From Hymenobacter aerilatus (lineage in GTDB: Bacteria > Bacteroidota > Bacteroidia > Cytophagales > Hymenobacteraceae): a DNA stretch of 64,000 nucleotides. The DNA lies in contig NZ_CP095053.1 of assembly GCF_022921095.1 (NCBI RefSeq), forward strand, positions 1,778,501 through 1,842,500. The letters run 5' to 3'. Made by a program: the position numbers and the translations under genes. The notes under the pieces were generated by a model. That model did no database searches. It was given only the letters and a program-made list of their open reading frames with translations, and was not told the origin of the DNA. Each line of letters begins with the position of its first letter. Within the stretch, counting starts at the first letter, position 1. Below are positions 1 to 7,782 of this stretch, piece after piece.

Positions 1-1
1 T

Positions 2-679
2 GTAGTGGGTTCTACCTCCGTTGTAGGGGCATCGGGCTACTTCCGTAAAGGCCTGGTCTCCCTGCCGGTGGCGGTGGTTTTTCTGCTGCCTTCGCTGGTC
101 ACCATTTTTGCGGTGCGGAAGCTGCTGATGCCTATTATACCGCACACGCTGTTTACCATCGGCGACTTTGTGTTCACAAAAGACCTGCTGGTGCTGTTGG
201 TTTTTGCGCTGCTGATGGTAGGGGCGGCCCTACCTATGATTCGTGGGTCGTACGCAGACGCCGGAGCCGGGCAAAGTGAAATGCGCCTTGCCCAACCGCC
301 GCTTACGTACGCTCTCGTGATGGGCATTGGCTTGGTGGTGGGGGCGCTAACTGGCTTTGTGGGAGCAGGAGGCGGTTTTCTTATCATTCCGGCTCTGGTG
401 CTGGGCGCCCGCCTACCCATGAAGCGGGCCGTAGGCACGTCGCTGGTCATCATTGCCACCAACTCGCTCATCGGCTTCACTGGCGACCTAAGTGCGGGCA
501 CGCCCATCGACTGGCCGTTTCTGCTGGGCTTTATGGCCTTTGCGCTGGCCGGTATGGTGCTGGGCTCTTTCCTGGCTCGCTTTATTCCCAACGCCCGGCT
601 AAAGCCTGCTTTCGGCTGGTTTACGCTGGCGATGGGCACGTTCATCTTACTGCGCGAGCTACTGTTTTCCGCTTTCTGA
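2..679 (+). CDS. TauE/SafE family permease, 5' end outside the window
   Basis: Membrane permease of the TauE/SafE (sulfite exporter-like) family, which moves small sulfur-containing or organic anions across the inner membrane. The visible 225 residues hold hydrophobic segments around the glycine-rich family motif [14 protein letters not shown] (near residue 120) followed by the family's usual ...[13 protein letters not shown] pattern. The first visible residues ([15 protein letters not shown]) match the middle of the first half of such proteins, so the GTG at position 5 is not a true start and roughly 60 N-terminal residues lie upstream. The next gene is a broken YeeE/YedE sulfur-transport gene. 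In Bacteroidota these two families often sit together, so this was probably one sulfur-transport operon. Family is firm; substrate is inferred. Confidence 0.85.
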   Translation, partial: VVGSTSVVGASGYFRKGLVSLPVAVVFLLPSLVTIFAVRKLLMPIIPHTLFTIGDFVFTKDLLVLLVFALLMVGAALPMIRGSYADAGAGQSEMRLAQPPLTYALVMGIGLVVGALTGFVGAGGGFLIIPALVLGARLPMKRAVGTSLVIIATNSLIGFTGDLSAGTPIDWPFLLGFMAFALAGMVLGSFLARFIPNARLKPAFGWFTLAMGTFILLRELLFSAF

Positions 680-734
680 AAGACCAGCTACCGTAGCCGG
701 CCTGTTTCGCTTCACGTTTTATCTACCCTACCCC

Positions 735-997
735 TTGGGCATCAGCAGCTCTCTGCGCCATGTGTGCGCGGCCTGCGTGCCCGCAGGCATTCCGTTTTTG
801 CCCTACAACTGGCGCCGGGAAAGCTGGAACCTGTGGTTTGTGCTGGGCGGCTTTCTGGTGGGCTTCGGAACGCGCTACGCGGGGGCTGCACCTCGGGCCA
901 TGCCATTTCGGGGCTGTCTAACCTGCAATGGGTATCGTTGGTCGCCGTAGTGGGCCTTTTTGCGGGCAGTCTGCTACTGTATCCGCTGTTGTTCTAA
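735..997 (+). pseudogene. YeeE/YedE sulfur-transport protein remnant, truncated and frameshifted
   Basis: Remnant of a YeeE/YedE-family membrane protein (thiosulfate/sulfur-compound uptake). Three lesions are visible. First, no start codon or N-terminal segment precedes the conserved block [17 protein letters not shown]. Second, the block ending WNLWFVLGG runs straight into [12 protein letters not shown], although in intact proteins about 60 residues separate these, so an internal deletion is likely. Third, the reading frame changes inside the G run near 889-893: one extra G would give the conserved [16 protein letters not shown], which is instead read in the frame that ends at 997. It lies 55 bases behind the TauE/SafE gene. 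Recognition rests on these conserved blocks; the product cannot be functional as it stands. Confidence 0.8.
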
Positions 998-1023
998 CCG
1001 TTGCTTATCATGAAAAACCTGCC

Positions 1024-2012
1024 TGGCTGTTGCAGAACTCCTCACCTGTTTGTGAAGGTGATGCGTAAAATGCAGCATGCAAGGCCAAAAGCACTTCATT
1101 AATAAAGAGGTCACACGCTTTCGGCTTTCCGAGCGTGGGCCGCGGCACAATTTCTATCGCCGGTTGACCGAGCTTGTCGACTGACCCTTTCTTTATCAGG
1201 AGACCAAAACGCTCTACAGCCACACGGGACAGCACTCGCTCGACCCGGTTGTGTTCTTCAAGCTCGTGCTGATCGGCAGGCTAGAGAACGTGGTCAGTGA
1301 CCGGCGCCTGGTCGAGCACTGCGCTCTGCGACTGGACATCCTCTACTGCTTGGGCTACGATGTGGACGAAGAGTTACCGTGGCATTCCACGATCAGCCGC
1401 ACACGTCTTCGAGCGCCTATTCGACCACGTCCTTGCCCAGTGCGTGGCCCGGGACTTGGTGAGCGGGGATACGCAGGCCATCGACTCGGCGCCTGTGAAG
1501 GCAAATGTCTCGCTCGACCGCCTCCAGGAAAAGCACCCACTGCCGACGACGTCCGGGCCCGTCGCCGCGGCACCCCTCGAAGCCACCCCAGAACCGCCGC
1601 ACCCCAGCGCGGTGCTCTCGGCCCCGGCCCATCACTTACGGCAAAAGGCCGCACGTCGTGCCCACCGCCACGTCACCACCAGCAGCCCGTTGGGCGCGCA
1701 ACACACGCAGGCGCGGCTGGTAAGCGATAAAACGCATGACAGTCTTACCTGTCCCGAGGCCTGTATTTCCGTCAAGCCAGGCAAAGCGCGGGCCCTGAAC
1801 AAAACGATGCTGCTAGCAGCGGTTGCTTATAAGTCTGAAAAAGCTGCTGAAACATCAGTCCCAACAGCGCCTGGGCTTGGCAACAGCCCTACCCAAGCCT
1901 GCTATACGGCGTCTGATCTACCTAGTCCAACGGAGGAAGAGGAGTCACCAACTACTCAATCGGCCAAGTAGCCGCGAAACTAGCTAACAGCAGTATAGTT
2001 CTGCAACAGCCA
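1024..2012 (+). mobile_element. Insertion sequence remnant with perfect 16 bp terminal inverted repeats
   Basis: A 989 bp element bounded by TGGCTGTTGCAGAACT at 1024-1039 and its exact reverse complement at 1997-2012. Between them lies a degraded DDE-type transposase gene. The element starts four codons after an ATG at 1010 that lies just behind the YeeE remnant, so it may have interrupted the next gene of the sulfur locus. I could not see a clear target-site duplication. The transposase has lost its catalytic middle, so the element could move only with help from an intact relative. The family looks like the IS1182/IS5-type elements seen in Hymenobacter; that assignment is from memory of the protein pattern. 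Confidence 0.8.
1077..1971 (+). pseudogene. Degenerate IS transposase (IS1182/IS5-like), catalytic core deleted
   Basis: The N-terminal transposase sequence starts at ATG 1077 (MQGQKHF), meets a TGA at 1182 where a Trp codon is expected, and continues in frame through SHTGQHSLDPVVFFKLVLIG and LGYDVDEELPWHSTISRTR. It then shifts frame near 1400 into VFERLFDHVLAQC and GDTQAIDSAPVKAN. After KPGKARALN (about 1800) it jumps directly to KTMLLAAVAY, which normally lies near the C-terminus, so the region with the remaining DDE catalytic residues is gone. A further shift leads to the basic C-terminal tail (LKKLLKHQSQQRLGLA, about 1835-1885). One nonsense codon, at least two frameshifts and a large deletion make this a clear pseudogene. 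Confidence 0.85.
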
Positions 2013-2074
2013 CGGACGTTTCGCGTACAATATCAAGAGCGAGAGTAACTACATACAGAAAGCATGATAATACA

Positions 2075-2105
2075 AAACGCCCCGACCAATCTGGCCGGGG
2101 CGTTT
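2075..2105. terminator. GC-rich hairpin, probable bidirectional terminator
   Basis: Ten-base arms AAACGCCCCG and CGGGGCGTTT around a short loop. It lies between the insertion sequence and the small minus-strand gene at 2250-2462, so it could end transcription from either side. Confidence 0.6.
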
Positions 2106-2249
2106 GCGTTGCAATAGACTAGGGCGTGTATTCCTCTATAGTCGAAGAAGTGCGCTACTACCCTGGTCAGTAGATGAAAAAGTTTTGAGAAAGCTTCTTT
2201 TCTTGCACTGCCAAAGAACGGTAGCTTCTCCTGGAGCGGGTGAGCGCGC

Positions 2250-2462
2250 TTAATATGCTCGGTCTTCTCGTACAATCAGTACGTCCGCCATCGTGCGGTC
2301 CGGCAGCTTATAGCGCAGCAGCCCCTGCGTGGCGCGCAGTAAGTTCTGATAGGCTTCGTCTGCCGTCGTGCCGTGGGAGTTGATGCCCGTAATTTCTAAA
2401 ATGCGGCCTAGGTAACTGGTTTGATCGCGTACAATCTCGGCGGTCAGGGGAACACGTTGCAT
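2250..2462 (-). CDS. Small HicB-like protein
   Basis: A 70-residue protein starting at ATG 2462. The run GRILEITGINSHGTTADEAYQNL followed by an amphipathic helix and LRYKL resembles the partial RNase H fold of HicB-type proteins (strand, strand, 'G-x-T-x-x-E-A' turn, helix). No adjacent HicA toxin (small double-stranded RNA-binding fold) is visible, so it is either an orphan antitoxin-like protein or an unrelated small protein. The spacing before the insertion sequence is empty apart from a terminator hairpin. No Shine-Dalgarno is seen, as usual for this phylum. The coding call is moderate and the family call weak. Confidence 0.45.
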   Translation of the reverse strand: MQRVPLTAEIVRDQTSYLGRILEITGINSHGTTADEAYQNLLRATQGLLRYKLPDRTMADVLIVREDRAY

Positions 2463-2644
2463 ATAGGAGGGGGTAAAGGATAGTTGTATGGTTACAAAGT
2501 GTGTTTGAATAATACAACTTGTTGTGATTAGCAGTTGACACCGAAGTGATTAGCAATATATGTACCAACAGCAAATCTTTTATAGAAATAGGGATATACC
2601 TCATAGCTCGTTCCCGATAGCTTACGGCGTACGGCGCTGCGCAC

Positions 2645-2689
2645 AGCACTACTTCCTTGTCCCGCTGTGAGCCATGGGGAAGTAGTGCT
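2645..2689. other. Inverted repeat upstream of the 2727 gene
   Basis: Perfect 12-base arms AGCACTACTTCC (2645-2656) and GGAAGTAGTGCT (2678-2689) separated by 21 bases, ending 37 bases before the ATG at 2727. It may be an operator or a leader hairpin for that gene; there is no T run to suggest a terminator. Confidence 0.4.
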
Positions 2690-2726
2690 TCTTTCTGGTA
2701 GCTTTGAGACGCTGACTTTCTAGCGT

Positions 2727-3146
2727 ATGCCACACTCCATTCAACCCATCTACTTTGAGAATGCCGTCGGGCGCATCACCGAGCATGCAGCCGGCTATGC
2801 ACTGGTGCGCTACCACCCAGTCAAACGCGAGCCCGCTGAGTTGCGGGCCTTGCTCACGCACTTAGGCAACTTGCTGCTACGCCGTAGCTGGCAGCGCATC
2901 CTAGTGGATATGCAAGCCATGGAACCCCTGTCCACCCCCGATAAAATGCTGCTCATGGAAGAATGGTACGGTGGCCACATCTTGCGCCCCGAGCGACTCT
3001 GTACAGCCTACGTGCTGGCCGACAACGCCCTGACGCGACTCGGCATCTACGAGCTACAACAGGAGGCGCGCAAGCATCATTGCTCCGATGCGTTCACGAC
3101 GTTGGAAGAAGCCCACGCCTACTTGCTCACGTGTGCCCAACCGTAA
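2727..3146 (+). CDS. STAS/SpoIIAA-like hypothetical protein
   Basis: Soluble 139-residue protein with no signal peptide or membrane segment. The alternating strand/helix order, the central ILVDMQAM strand and the later CTAYVLADNALTRLGIYEL and FTTLEEAHAYLL segments resemble the STAS-like SpoIIAA fold found in many small Bacteroidota proteins of unknown role. A decayed relative of its C-terminal half (R-x-AHVVAH-x-x-FARLSI then FDEEAEALHWLL) is fused to the broken efflux adaptor at 22917-23703, so the family occurs at least twice in this window. It stands alone, with its own hairpin upstream and a terminator 30 bases downstream. Function is unknown. Confidence 0.7.
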   Translation: MPHSIQPIYFENAVGRITEHAAGYALVRYHPVKREPAELRALLTHLGNLLLRRSWQRILVDMQAMEPLSTPDKMLLMEEWYGGHILRPERLCTAYVLADNALTRLGIYELQQEARKHHCSDAFTTLEEAHAYLLTCAQP

Positions 3147-3175
3147 CGAGCGCGAAACCATAGCTTGAAAGCGCA

Positions 3176-3201
3176 AACGCCCCCACTGAAGCGGGGGCGT
3201 T
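3176..3201 (+). terminator. Hairpin after the STAS-like gene
   Basis: Arms AACGCCCCC (3176-3184) and GGGGGCGTT (3193-3201) with an 8-base loop, 30 bases after the stop at 3146. No long T run follows; position and stem strength support a terminator. Confidence 0.6.
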
Positions 3202-3309
3202 CGGGACGTGTTGCCAGAAAGGAAGGAGTGGCTACTTCTACTAGGTGGATAAGTAGGTGATAGTCTTGGTGGAGAAGAGTAATTTATCGAAACATACGAC
3301 ACTACTCTG

Positions 3310-4143
3310 TTATCCGAACTGCTCAGGATTAAACTGTTCGGCAGCAAACATTCGATCGAAGCTAGGCATAGACGACGTGGGTTCAGAAATAGTATGGCAG
3401 GCAATTACTGCGGTCATACCAGTAGCCAGATCCTCCTCTGCTCGTTGCAGGCGTCCATTGAGGCCATAGACAGTCGTTAGTAGCCGTCGCAACGTTATTT
3501 CCTGTAGACTGACGCAGGTAGAGGCCTTTTCTAGTTGGATGGTAGGTCGTACCGAGTCGAAGTGCACGTACTGCTTGCTAGGTAGCAGTACACCACTTGC
3601 GATAACACGTCCCCGTCGGTGGTATCGCTTCAATAACTCTGATGCAGCCACGGCTCGGTTACCGGCTTCCACCTGCTGTGTCAACTCCCCGGCTTGTAGC
3701 GGTGTGGCAACGAGCAAACATAGACTGGTATTGGGCAAGCTGTCTCCGTTTAGTAGTAACCCCCGAATGTCGCCCATAATCAAAGAGGCCATGCGTATGC
3801 TCTCATTCTGCCCCTCTGTCTGGTTGACGCAGTTCCCGCCATACTGAATACCACCTTCCTGGAAGTCAATAGCCACGTCACCGGTGCTGGCATGCACGAC
3901 TTGCAAGCGTTCTACGCGCGGCATTTGCTCACGCGCATAGCTGTATTTCAAATACCCCTTTTCGCTGATATCCAGCGGCGCGATGTCTCGTGCTTCCAGC
4001 CAGGCCCGGTGTTCGAGGCGCAGATAGCCGGTCTGCTCATCCACAAACCAGCCTGCATCATAACAGGTAGCAATATCCGTGAGCAACTCTTTCAGCGTCA
4101 CACGCAGACGAGTCGCCGGTTCGGAAGACGCTGACCGTTTCAC
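3310..4143 (-). CDS. Hypothetical protein, 277 residues
   Basis: I do not recognise this family. The predicted product starts at GTG 4143 (VKRSASSEPA), with no ATG nearby in frame, so the start is uncertain. It has no signal peptide or membrane segment. Visible features are an N-terminal helix followed by a possible strand pair with GWFVDEQTGYLRLEHRAWL, a central segment with NQTEGQNESIRMASLIMGDIRGLLL, and a C-terminal helix-rich part containing LRRLLTTVYGLNGRLQRAEEDLATG. Codon use is ordinary for the window, which supports a real gene. It stands alone between two spacers. It could be a regulator or a mobile-element cargo protein; nothing decides. Confidence 0.6.
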   Translation of the reverse strand: MKRSASSEPATRLRVTLKELLTDIATCYDAGWFVDEQTGYLRLEHRAWLEARDIAPLDISEKGYLKYSYAREQMPRVERLQVVHASTGDVAIDFQEGGIQYGGNCVNQTEGQNESIRMASLIMGDIRGLLLNGDSLPNTSLCLLVATPLQAGELTQQVEAGNRAVAASELLKRYHRRGRVIASGVLLPSKQYVHFDSVRPTIQLEKASTCVSLQEITLRRLLTTVYGLNGRLQRAEEDLATGMTAVIACHTISEPTSSMPSFDRMFAAEQFNPEQFG

Positions 4144-4700
4144 ATCCGAGCCGGCGGCCAGATGCTATTTAAGAAGGGACGCCTGCAAGAAGTGGAGTTT
4201 TTCTTCCCCTGCTAACAGGCAAGAACTCCTGCGCCCCCTAACGGCATGGAGAAGTTTCTGCTAAAGAACCTACACCGCGCTAATCGACCGACGCCCCGCA
4301 AGAAAAGCAAGCCCACGCCCACAGATGATCTAGTCTAGTAACCACTAAGAAACCATATGTTCAACATTGGCTAGTCTATACGTATCATTGCCGGTAGCCA
4401 CGCGCTTTCATGCTGCTGAACGGCCTAGCCAAGAATGAGGGCCGTCGTACGCTGCTGAAACTTCTCCATACGCTTGCACCAAGTTTCTTTCTGTGCGAAA
4501 TCACCAGAAAACCTGGCCTATCGGAGAGGTGTTTTTAAGCTTCTATTTCCGGCCTAAAAAGCAGCAAAAAAGCAATTCTTTGGTACTCAATGCGCTGCTA
4601 TTATCATAGCATTATCAGCGGATAAAATAGGGTTTTTAGCACATTATTTGTCGAGCTTGTTGCTGCTCATCAATTCCGGTGTGCACTTCCCTTTTTTTGT
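4144..4700. other. Intergenic stretch with a 13 bp inverted repeat, no convincing gene
   Basis: No gene is supported in these 557 bases. ATGGAGAAGTTTC at 4246-4258 recurs inverted at 4457-4469, about 200 bases apart. A 30-codon open frame begins at the first copy (4244, MEKFLLKNLHR, Lys/Arg-rich, stop at 4338) but resembles nothing I know. The arrangement could be a relic of a short mobile element. The last 150 bases before 4701 are AT-rich and probably hold the promoter of the next gene. Confidence 0.35.
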
Positions 4701-5240
4701 ATGTTTCCCCTCTTCTGGGTCAGCTTCCTGACCCTGCCTACTGCAGTTGGCGCTCCCCCGCATGCCCAACCACTCCCCCTACCCGACCCCCGGTTTCAGT
4801 ACACGCTGAGCGTGCTTACGGGGGCGCCTACGGCTCCCACGCGCACGCTGTGGGTGAAGCCGGCCCGGGGTAAACGTCCCGTTCAAGCCATCACCCTGTC
4901 GGGACCCGCGGCGCAAGACCCAACGCACGAAGTGGTGGCGCGGGACGTAAATTTTGACGGACAGCTTGATTTGATGCTGACGCGCAACCGCGGCCTAGTC
5001 AACCAGACGTATTCTTACTGGCTGTATGATACTAGCACGCAGCGTTTCGTCTTCAATGCGGCCATGAGTAGCGCGCTGGCCGGCTACCAGATAACGTTTG
5101 ACGCCGCTACGCAGCACATTGTCACGGCCGCCCGCTTTTCCTGTTGTGAGCACGAAACGCGCACCTACGCCCTGCGACCCACCGGCGCCTTGCAACTCGT
5201 GCACACGAAGACGGACAAGGTGATGGCGCAGCCACGCTAA
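4701..5240 (+). CDS. XAC2610-like exported protein
   Basis: Protein of 179 residues with a hydrophobic N-terminus (MFPLFWVSFLTLPTAVGA) that fits a cleavable signal peptide. The core carries the calcium-loop-like ARDVNFDGQLDLMLTR followed by YSYWLYDTSTQRFVFNAAM, the signature of the XAC2610-related family, whose members are exported proteins of unknown function. Two adjacent cysteines (SCCEHET) near residue 150 could form a disulfide or bind metal. It is followed at once by two more exported-protein genes on the same strand (5279 and 5831), so the three may be co-transcribed. Function is unknown. Confidence 0.75.
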   Translation: MFPLFWVSFLTLPTAVGAPPHAQPLPLPDPRFQYTLSVLTGAPTAPTRTLWVKPARGKRPVQAITLSGPAAQDPTHEVVARDVNFDGQLDLMLTRNRGLVNQTYSYWLYDTSTQRFVFNAAMSSALAGYQITFDAATQHIVTAARFSCCEHETRTYALRPTGALQLVHTKTDKVMAQPR

Positions 5241-5278
5241 GCACGTTGATGTTTTATAACGTTTGTTTATTGGATAGA

Positions 5279-5746
5279 ATGTCTCGCCTTCGTTTTCTGC
5301 CTATTGTACTGCTCAGTGGAGCGCTGCTGAGTTGCCATTCCGTGCCATCTACAACTACTTCAGAGGAGCTGCTTACCCGTACGTGGCGCGTAATCAGCCT
5401 GACCGAGCAGGTGGGGCAAGCCCCCGTCACCAATCTGTTTCAAGCGTCCGAGCCGTGTTGGAAAGACAACTTGTACCAGCTCCATCCTCAAGGTGTTTAC
5501 ACCCTGCTGGAGGGTGCGACGCCTTGCAACGCGCAGGACCCGGCCAGCCGTTCGGGCCGCTGGGAGTTCACGCCTGGTACGGCGTACTTCCGGGCCACTA
5601 TCGTGTACGGGCCGCCGTCGGAGGGAGCTGAAACGCGCCTGCAGGGGCGCATCGAATCGCTCACCGCTCATCGGCTCGTGCTGACCCAGGTTGACACGCT
5701 GGCAGGCGTCATCACGCGCACTCGTACGACCCTGCAAGCCCAGTAG
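5279..5746 (+). CDS. Lipoprotein with lipocalin-like domain
   Basis: Starts at ATG 5279, chosen because the signal peptide MSRLRFLPIVLLSGALLSC then begins correctly and ends in a lipobox (LLSC, lipidated Cys about residue 19); an ATG at 5246 would add an improbable leader. The mature part of about 135 residues shows the pattern LLTRTWRVISLTEQV ... YQLHPQGVYTL ... GRWEFTPG ... LVLTQV, typical of small lipocalin-like or copper-resistance-like barrels in Bacteroidota (the 'TW-x-V' start, then stress-type strands). It is probably an outer-membrane or periplasmic lipoprotein with an unknown ligand. It lies 38 bases after the XAC2610-like gene. Confidence 0.75.
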   Translation: MSRLRFLPIVLLSGALLSCHSVPSTTTSEELLTRTWRVISLTEQVGQAPVTNLFQASEPCWKDNLYQLHPQGVYTLLEGATPCNAQDPASRSGRWEFTPGTAYFRATIVYGPPSEGAETRLQGRIESLTAHRLVLTQVDTLAGVITRTRTTLQAQ

Positions 5747-5830
5747 CCAACCAGGTCAAGCCACCCATTGTATCCGCTTGCGTTTCTTCTTTTAGCCACC
5801 TCCTTATTACCGCTCACGAAGCGTACTACC

Positions 5831-6379
5831 ATGAAAAGAAAACCGCTTATATTCCTGCTAATCCTTGGCTTATGTACCGCATCGACTGTGACAAGTACTG
5901 CTCAGACAGTCTGCCAGACGACGCCTACTGTAGTCCGCATTGCTGCGGCTCCCCTAGCGCAAGCGCTGACCGACCTTTCCCGCCAGACGAGCTGCCCCGT
6001 GCAATACGAGCAGCAGTTGGTGCAGTCCTTCCGTAGCCCAGCCGTAACGGGTCGCTTAACCACGGCTGACGCCTTGGTGCAACTCGTGAAAGGTACCGGC
6101 CTAGAAGCACACAGCAGCCAGGGCAAGCTCAGTGTGAGTCAAGCCGACCAGCAAGTCATTGGCAGAAAAGCCGCTTCCCTGCAAGCGCAATTGGGACAGG
6201 CCGTAAAGGCGCAGAAACTACCCCAGCACCAAGCTAATACTCTGTATACCGAATTAGGCGCGGTCAGCACCTCGGTGGTGACCCTGGCCAAACAACAGGG
6301 CTTTGTCAGTGCGGCGGAGAAAGCCAGCTATCAGCGCACCTTTTCCCAGGCGGAACAGCTGCTAGCTCATGTGAAATAG
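5831..6379 (+). CDS. Stand-alone STN-domain periplasmic protein
   Basis: Starts at ATG 5831, giving a signal peptide (MKRKPLIFLLILGLCTAS... cleaved near TAQT). Residues about 30-100 form a secretin/TonB short N-terminal (STN) domain: IAAAPLAQALTDLSRQT, PVQYEQQLVQ, TGRLTTADALVQLVKGTGL. STN domains normally precede TonB-dependent transducers or secretins and contact anti-sigma factors or pilotins. Here the domain is followed only by a helical C-terminal part of about 80 residues rich in Gln and Ala, with no barrel. It could be a detached signalling domain or a remnant of a larger receptor. It ends the three-gene exported-protein run and is followed by a strong terminator. Confidence 0.75.
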   Translation: MKRKPLIFLLILGLCTASTVTSTAQTVCQTTPTVVRIAAAPLAQALTDLSRQTSCPVQYEQQLVQSFRSPAVTGRLTTADALVQLVKGTGLEAHSSQGKLSVSQADQQVIGRKAASLQAQLGQAVKAQKLPQHQANTLYTELGAVSTSVVTLAKQQGFVSAAEKASYQRTFSQAEQLLAHVK

Positions 6380-6419
6380 CGTAGCAACGAAACTCATCCT
6401 AGCTAGTCGCCCGCAAACC

Positions 6420-6446
6420 AGAAAGCCCCTCATAAAGGGGCTTTCT
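6420..6446 (+). terminator. Intrinsic terminator after the STN gene
   Basis: Perfect 11-base arms AGAAAGCCCCT and AGGGGCTTTCT around CATAA, then a T-rich tail (TTTTATT), 40 bases past the stop at 6379. Confidence 0.85.
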
Positions 6447-6728
6447 TTTATTCAACGAGAATGCATCATTATCTACTCTTTATTAGTGCATTTATAATAC
6501 GCTTCCCTTAAGTGAAAGCCAGTTATGCGTAGAGAAAGACATACTATTCACTACCTGATAAAAAGCTTCTATTCTGAATACTTCTAGCTTCTAATTAAAC
6601 AGCTCCGACCACACTGTTTTTCCAGGCCGTTTTTTGAATGTTCTTTCCGCGCCACTTCACATAGGAATTGCGTAGTAGCAACTGCTGATTTGCTATTCCT
6701 TGTTCCTTATGCACACCCCCCTACAGCG
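6447..6728. other. AT-rich spacer without a gene
   Basis: No open frame with convincing composition is seen. The base composition is clearly more AT-rich than the flanking genes, which fits a promoter region for the small membrane-protein gene at 6729. Confidence 0.5.
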
Positions 6729-6893
6729 ATGAAAAGTGACTCCACGCTTCTTGCCCTTTGCTGTGTGCATGGCTTGTTGATGCTATACATGATTGTCGTA
6801 TCGGAGTCCCTGCTCATTGGTTTGTCTTGGCTGGGCGTCTTGATTCTGACGGGTATGACGGCTTGGTCCATTAAGCCAAAGAAGGCGGATTGA
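6729..6893 (+). CDS. Small two-helix membrane protein
   Basis: A 54-residue protein starting at ATG 6729 (MKSDSTLLALCCVHG). Almost all of it is hydrophobic and splits into two predicted membrane helices (about residues 6-24 and 27-46) with a basic cytoplasmic tail, IKPKKAD. An in-frame ATG at 6690 would add 13 residues with two prolines and is less likely. I recognise no family. It sits alone between spacers. Short length keeps the confidence low. Confidence 0.45.
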   Translation: MKSDSTLLALCCVHGLLMLYMIVVSESLLIGLSWLGVLILTGMTAWSIKPKKAD

Positions 6894-7035
6894 TCCGCAC
6901 TGCCGCGGTAACCAGATATGCTTTGTTCAGATTGCATGAAAGCGGTCTAGCACCACCGGCAGCTGTGGGACCTTCATAGAAACTTTGTTACGCGCGGTAC
7001 CTATTCGCTTTTGCTACGTTTCCCTTGTCTACTGT

Positions 7036-7593
7036 TCATCGACTGGTGGGACAGAGTAAACTATAGTATGCAGTGTCCAGGAAGTTCCCCTCCCACATTT
7101 CGTTTTGGCGGAACAGTCCCTCCTGCACAAATCCCGCACGCGTCAACGTACGCGCCGAGGCCACATTCTGCGGGTCAGTGATGCCCTCCACCGAATGCAG
7201 GTGTAATGTCTCAAACCCAAAATGCAGCACGGCTGCCAGGGCTTCCTGCATAAGGCCCTGCCCCTGGTTGGTTGGATGCAGCATGTAGCCTATCTCGGCG
7301 CGGTGATGCTCTGGTTGCAGGCGGTAATACCCAATGGTACCGATGATTTCGGCAGACGCAGGCAAGGCCATACCCCACTGCAGTAGCTCATTCCGGCTTA
7401 TTGCGTCGTTTCCTGCCTCAATGAAGGCGGCACATTCGGCTACCGACGCCGCTAGGGGCCGAGGAATATATTGCATCACCTGCGGGTTGGAGCGCAGGGA
7501 AAATAGAGCCGGGGCATCGGTACTGGCAAGTTGGCGCAGCGTCAAGCGCTCGGTACTCAAGGCGGGGAAGGGCGTAAAATTGAAAGTCAGCAT
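7036..7593 (-). CDS. GNAT family N-acetyltransferase (RimJ/RimL type)
   Basis: Acetyl-CoA-dependent N-acetyltransferase of 185 residues, full family length. The start (FPALSTERLTLRQLASTDAPALF) is the typical RimJ/RimL-like entry strand and helix. The acetyl-CoA-binding motif A is NQGQGLMQEALAAVLHFGF (a Q-x-x-G-x-G/A variant) near residue 115, followed by the conserved NVASARTLTRAGFVQEG segment. Substrates for this group include ribosomal protein N-termini, amino acids and antibiotics; none can be chosen here. It stands alone, transcribed toward a spacer, with no obvious partner. Confidence 0.9.
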   Translation of the reverse strand: MLTFNFTPFPALSTERLTLRQLASTDAPALFSLRSNPQVMQYIPRPLAASVAECAAFIEAGNDAISRNELLQWGMALPASAEIIGTIGYYRLQPEHHRAEIGYMLHPTNQGQGLMQEALAAVLHFGFETLHLHSVEGITDPQNVASARTLTRAGFVQEGLFRQNEMWEGNFLDTAYYSLLCPTSR

Positions 7594-7730
7594 TGCAGAA
7601 GACTTGGCTAACGTAGCCGATTAAAAGGGTGTACTAGAGCAAAATTATCGTACTACACTCACTTTTTACACGGCCTTTTTGGCCGTAAGAGAACTAGCAG
7701 CTACATGCTACCTAACACCGTACCATGTAT

Positions 7731-7757
7731 AGAAGCCCCTCTTATAAGAGGCTTTCT
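7731..7757 (-). terminator. Hairpin after the 7783 gene
   Basis: Imperfect arms around AGAAGCCCCTC and GAGGCTTTCT, located 26 bases downstream of the stop of the minus-strand gene at 7783. It shares its core with the hairpins at 6420 and 8302. Confidence 0.6.
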
Positions 7758-7782
7758 GGTTACACAGCATTAGAAAACCTGG

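Noticed and set aside
2033..2275. An 80-codon minus-strand frame beside the insertion sequence
   Set aside because: It reads through a terminator hairpin, overlaps the HicB-like start region and has no family pattern.
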